Shown: positions 61,141 to 64,000 of the stretch, one piece after another
Position numbering within the stretch: position 1 is the first letter of the stretch
How the letters are laid out: every line of letters starts with the position of its first letter
Source: a virus
IMG/VR virus record: IMGVR_UViG_3300027659_000022
Span: 1-64,000 of that record
Direction: 5' to 3' (one strand)
DNA: 64,000 nt
Notes under the pieces: generated by a model
Told to the model about the DNA's origin: nothing
Database searches by the model: none
Seen by the model: the letters and a program-made list of their open reading frames with translations, nothing else
Program-made: the position numbers and the translations under genes

Positions 61141-61158
61141 TGCAGATAAATATCTGCA
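61141..61158 (+). promoter_or_regulatory. Perfect 8-bp palindrome containing TAAATA late core
   Basis: TGCAGATA-AA-TATCTGCA is a perfect inverted repeat (61141-61158). It contains TAAATA at 61147-61152 with 5 nt (TCTGC) before ATG 61158; no Shine-Dalgarno. Its end overlaps the start codon. It may be a regulatory operator or hairpin, or coincidental. Confidence 0.5.
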
Positions 61159-61919
61159 TGAAAACCTTAGTACTTGTCACAGGGGGATTCGATCCTCTAC
61201 ACTCCGGGCACATCGCCTACTTTCGTGCAGCAAAGCAACTAGGAGACACACTGGTTGTTGGTGTTAATTCTGATGCGTGGTTGGTTCGTAAAAAAGGTCG
61301 AGCATTTATGCCTTGGAACGAACGCATGAATATCGTCAAAAATATCAAAGACGTAGATTTTGTCTTGGAATTCAATGATGATGATGGCAGCGCCAAACAG
61401 GCAATAAAATTAGCCAGACAAACATGGCCGGATCATAAAATTATATTTGCCAATGGCGGGGACCGCACAGACGCTAATATTCCGGAAATGGAGTTTGAGG
61501 ATCGTAATCTCGAATTTGCATTTGGAGTTGGCGGATTCGATAAGGCCAATTCCAGTTCGTGGATATTAGAAGAATGGAAAGCTCCTAAGACCGGCAGGGC
61601 ATGGGGTTACTATCGTGTGTTACATGAAGTTCCTGGAATGAAAGTCAAAGAGTTGACCGTTGATCCCGGTAAAAGTCTGTCTATGCAAAGACATCAATCT
61701 AGATCAGAATTTTGGATAGTCAGTGAAGGGCAGGCGATGGTAAACAGAGCTACACCTTTGAATTTTGATTTACCTACTGCAGAATTAAACAAACACGAAC
61801 AATTACATATCGTTCAACAAGAATGGCATCAACTCACAAATCCTTACAGCCATCCATTAAAAATTGTAGAGATACAATACGGTGATCAGTGCGTAGAAGA
61901 GGACATAGAAAGACGATGA
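61158..61919 (+). CDS. Cytidylyltransferase fused to mannose-6-phosphate-isomerase-type cupin
   Basis: A 253-aa two-domain protein. Residues 1-135 have the nucleotidyltransferase motif 'VTGGFDPLHSGHIAYFRAA' (HSGH at 15-18), 'VVGVNSDAWLVRKKG' and 'NGGDR', as in RfaE/glycerol-3-phosphate cytidylyltransferases. Residues 145-253 are a cupin 'RAWGYYRVLHEVPGMKVKEL', 'GKSLSMQRHQSRSEFWIVSE', 'EWHQLTNPYSHPLKIVEIQY', GDQCVEEDI, as in type II phosphomannose isomerases. The fusion suggests activation of a sugar phosphate. Start set by the leaderless core; overlaps the next gene (ATGA). Confidence 0.82.
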   Translation: MKTLVLVTGGFDPLHSGHIAYFRAAKQLGDTLVVGVNSDAWLVRKKGRAFMPWNERMNIVKNIKDVDFVLEFNDDDGSAKQAIKLARQTWPDHKIIFANGGDRTDANIPEMEFEDRNLEFAFGVGGFDKANSSSWILEEWKAPKTGRAWGYYRVLHEVPGMKVKELTVDPGKSLSMQRHQSRSEFWIVSEGQAMVNRATPLNFDLPTAELNKHEQLHIVQQEWHQLTNPYSHPLKIVEIQYGDQCVEEDIERR

Positions 61920-62587
61920 AAGTATTTGTTGGCTATGATATCAGAGAAGATATCGCATATCAGGTCTGTGAATACAGTATACACAAACATCAATCCGCAG
62001 CACAGGTGATTCCTCTCAAGCAAAAAGAACTTAGAGAAAGCGGTGTCTATACCAGAACTGTAGATCCTCTCAGTTCCACAGAATTTACATTCACAAGGTT
62101 TCTAGTACCTTATCTAGCAGATTATCAAGGTTGGGCTGTGTTTGTGGACTGTGATGTTGTGTTTATCCAAGATGTCAAAGAACTGTTTGCCCAGGCCGAT
62201 GATCAATATGCCGTGATGGTGGTCAAACATGATTATACCCCTAAAGAAGGGTTGAAGATGGACGGGTGTCGTCAACTTCCGTATCCAAGAAAGAACTGGA
62301 GTTCTGTGATACTATGGAATTGTGCTCATCCTTCAAATCGACAAATTACTCCGGACATCGTTAATAGTCAAACAGGACAGTATCTACACAGATTCCAGTG
62401 GCTAGACGAAAAAGAAATAGGTGCATTGACACTAGACTGGAATTGGCTAGTGGGCTGGTATCAAGAACCTCAAGATGGCACACCTAAGGCTCTGCATTAC
62501 ACAGAAGGTGGGCCATGGTTCGCTGAATATAGACGCTGTGATTATCACAAGGTCTGGAAAAAATATCTTCGAGAAATGCTCAAATGA
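61916..62587 (+). CDS. Glycosyltransferase (GT-A, DxD)
   Basis: A 223-aa protein: 'MKVFVGYDIREDIAYQVCEY', 'FTRFLVPYLADYQGWAVFVD' with DCDVVF (DxD at residues 78-80), and 'SSVILWNCAHPSNR', 'LTLDWNWLVGWY', 'ALHYTEGGPWF', similar to GT8-like glycosyltransferases. It uses a nucleotide-sugar donor with a divalent metal. Starts in an ATGA overlap and overlaps the next gene by 4 nt. Confidence 0.82.
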   Translation: MKVFVGYDIREDIAYQVCEYSIHKHQSAAQVIPLKQKELRESGVYTRTVDPLSSTEFTFTRFLVPYLADYQGWAVFVDCDVVFIQDVKELFAQADDQYAVMVVKHDYTPKEGLKMDGCRQLPYPRKNWSSVILWNCAHPSNRQITPDIVNSQTGQYLHRFQWLDEKEIGALTLDWNWLVGWYQEPQDGTPKALHYTEGGPWFAEYRRCDYHKVWKKYLREMLK

Positions 62588-63378
62588 TTTTCCTCAGCAA
62601 AGACGGCCAGGATCCATATATCAACATGCTAGCACAAGGCTGCGGTAAAAAAGTCACTGACACCAACAACTTCGATTATGCCGCTAGTTCTGAACCCCTA
62701 GTGCTACGAGGCATACTCAAGAAAAAAATCATACATCGTTGCTTGGCCGATGGCCGAACATTTTACTACGTAGATACGGGATATTTTGGCAATGAGATCA
62801 CTGCTGGTAATCCCAATGGTTGGAAGTATTGGCACAGAATTGTTAAGAACGATCTACAACACAAATATGTGGTGCCAAGATCAGATGATAGGTTTAAAAA
62901 TTTCAAAAAAAAGATTTCGTCTTGGAAAAAGACAGGTTCTAAGATATTAATAGCAAAGCCTGATGACAAGCCAATGAGATTCTATGACTACAACATGGAT
63001 GTATGGCTGCAGAATACTGTTGACACTATCCGTGAATACACTGACAGGCCTATAGAGATCAGAGATCGTGCGGCCAAGCGCATAGATAGAATACAGCACA
63101 ACACACTACAAGAAGCATTAGATGACGATGTGTTTGCACTAGTGACTTTTAATAGTGTGGCCGCGGTTGAATCTGTGTTTCACGGCATACCGGTGTTCAC
63201 CCTAGCACCAACGAATGCAGCTGAGCCAATGGGGCTGCAGGATCTTTCACTGATAGAAACTCCTCGTTATCCAGACAGCGACGAAGTTTATCAATGGGCT
63301 AGTCATTTGGCCTACGGTCAATTCCACAACAGCGAATTACGCAACGGCAAGGCAATGGAGATGCTACAACATGGATGA
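62584..63378 (+). CDS. Glycan-related protein, tandem paralog 1
   Basis: A 264-aa protein. 'FYYVDTGYFGNEITAGNPNG', 'HRIVKNDLQHKYVV', 'DNFKKKISSWKKTGSKILIA'-like FKNFKKKISSWKKTGSKILI, and 'ALVTFNSVAAVESVFHGIPV'. The last motif resembles the donor-site 'S-x-ALEAL-x-G-x-PV' signature of GT-B-type glycosyltransferases used for surface polysaccharides. It is paralogous to the following gene. Likely part of a glycan pathway with the genes upstream; enzymatic function inferred. Confidence 0.6.
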   Translation: MIFLSKDGQDPYINMLAQGCGKKVTDTNNFDYAASSEPLVLRGILKKKIIHRCLADGRTFYYVDTGYFGNEITAGNPNGWKYWHRIVKNDLQHKYVVPRSDDRFKNFKKKISSWKKTGSKILIAKPDDKPMRFYDYNMDVWLQNTVDTIREYTDRPIEIRDRAAKRIDRIQHNTLQEALDDDVFALVTFNSVAAVESVFHGIPVFTLAPTNAAEPMGLQDLSLIETPRYPDSDEVYQWASHLAYGQFHNSELRNGKAMEMLQHG

Positions 63379-64000
63379 AGAACTATTTAGAAAATCAATC
63401 CCAGGCATACCACCCTCAGTTTTTCGAGGAGTAACCAAGAGAAAACACATACAACAACATTGGAAGGATAAAACAGATTTCTATTACATGGATACTGGGT
63501 ATTTTGGAAATTTTATAAGTCTTGGAAATCCTGGTGGAACAAAATTGTTTCACAGAATAGTCAAAAACGATCTACAAAAACATTGGTTAGAGAAATATCC
63601 CGACGATCGTTGGCAAGAAATTTGTAAAATTGATTCTAGATACCAATGGAACGGATGGAAGAAAAAAGGCAACAAAATCTTAATAATTGTGCCGAATAGA
63701 AAATCGTGTGTGTTTTATGGCTACGAAGAAGGCAAGGCCAAAGACCGAGATGAAAGAAAACCCACTTGGCTAATGAACACCATAGAAACTATAAAAAAAT
63801 ATACAGACATGGAGATTGTTATTAGAGAAAAAGGCAGCAGATCTGATCGACACCATCATTCAATATTTGATGCCCTTGATGAAGGAATATTTGCCACAGT
63901 AACATTTAATAGTATTGCAGCACTAGAGTCTGTGATATACGGAATTCCTGCATTTGTCACAGTACCGTGTGCAGCATCTCCGTTAGCTCTAACAGACCTT
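63371..64000 (+). CDS. Glycan-related protein, tandem paralog 2, 3' end outside window
   Basis: ATG 63371 overlaps the previous gene by 8 nt; the frame stays open to the window end (210 codons). It repeats the plan of its neighbour: 'DFYYMDTGYFGNFISLGNPG', 'FHRIVKNDLQKHWLEKYP', 'KGNKILIIVPN', 'ATVTFNSIAALESVIYGIPA'. It is therefore a tandem duplicate, diverged at roughly half the residues by eye. It continues beyond the window. Confidence 0.72.
   Translation, partial: MDEELFRKSIPGIPPSVFRGVTKRKHIQQHWKDKTDFYYMDTGYFGNFISLGNPGGTKLFHRIVKNDLQKHWLEKYPDDRWQEICKIDSRYQWNGWKKKGNKILIIVPNRKSCVFYGYEEGKAKDRDERKPTWLMNTIETIKKYTDMEIVIREKGSRSDRHHHSIFDALDEGIFATVTFNSIAALESVIYGIPAFVTVPCAASPLALTDL

Overview
This window is part of the genome of a large T4-like contractile-tail phage, a myovirus of the marine cyanophage/pelagiphage type. 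The evidence is a nearly complete set of T4-type virion and replication genes: portal gp20, prohead protease gp21, scaffold gp22, major capsid gp23, neck gp13/gp14, tail completion gp15, sheath gp18, tube gp19, head completion gp4, terminases gp16/gp17, gp32, UvsX, UvsY and a dNMP kinase. Coding is very dense, with ATGA/TAATG overlaps, and no tRNA, rRNA, CRISPR or insertion sequence was seen. No photosynthesis gene is present here, so the host cannot be named; consensus sigma70-like promoters point to a bacterial host with ordinary RNA polymerase recognition.

Layout. 1-8.7 kb (+): end of a tape-measure-like gene, then the head module (gp20, small gp67-like protein, a sialyltransferase-like protein, acidic core protein, gp21, gp22, gp23), closed by a strong terminator. 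8.7-34.8 kb (+): a very large tail-fibre/adhesin region with several small beta-rich virion proteins, two paralogous structural proteins (11.6 and 12.9 kb), two giant paralogous fibres of 1870 and 2426 aa, and a tandem array of nine small paralogous adhesin-like proteins in two subfamilies, interspersed with two assembly-chaperone-like genes. 34.8-37.4 kb (+): an auxiliary metabolic cassette (methyltransferase-like protein, flavin-dependent tryptophan-halogenase-like enzyme, Fe(II)/2-oxoglutarate oxygenase-like enzyme). 37.5-39.6 kb (+): a fibre ending in a cupredoxin-like domain. 39.6-43.2 kb (-): gp14, gp15, a Nudix-like protein and a small helical protein. 43.2-57.2 kb (mostly +): gp13, dNMP kinase, an antisense HNH-like gene, gp18, gp19, a second tube-fold protein, gp4, gp16, structural proteins, gp17 and a 622-aa structural protein. 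57.3-60.2 kb (+): gp32, UvsX, a small acidic protein, UvsY. 60.2-64 kb (+): a sugar/glycan cluster (epimerase, cytidylyltransferase-cupin fusion, DxD glycosyltransferase, two tandem paralogs, the last cut by the window end).

Regulation. A T4-type late-promoter core, TAAATA, precedes many genes. In nine cases it lies exactly 5 nt before an ATG that has no Shine-Dalgarno, so a T4-like start site would fall on the A of the ATG and give leaderless late mRNAs. Genes with TAAATA further upstream have a normal Shine-Dalgarno. Two clear sigma70-type promoters precede early-type genes (dNMP kinase and gp32), and gp32 has a late core nested in its sigma70 spacer. Strong hairpin terminators follow gp23, gp19, the gene before gp17 and the 622-aa gene.

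All functions are assigned by recognising sequence motifs and gene order. No database search was run.
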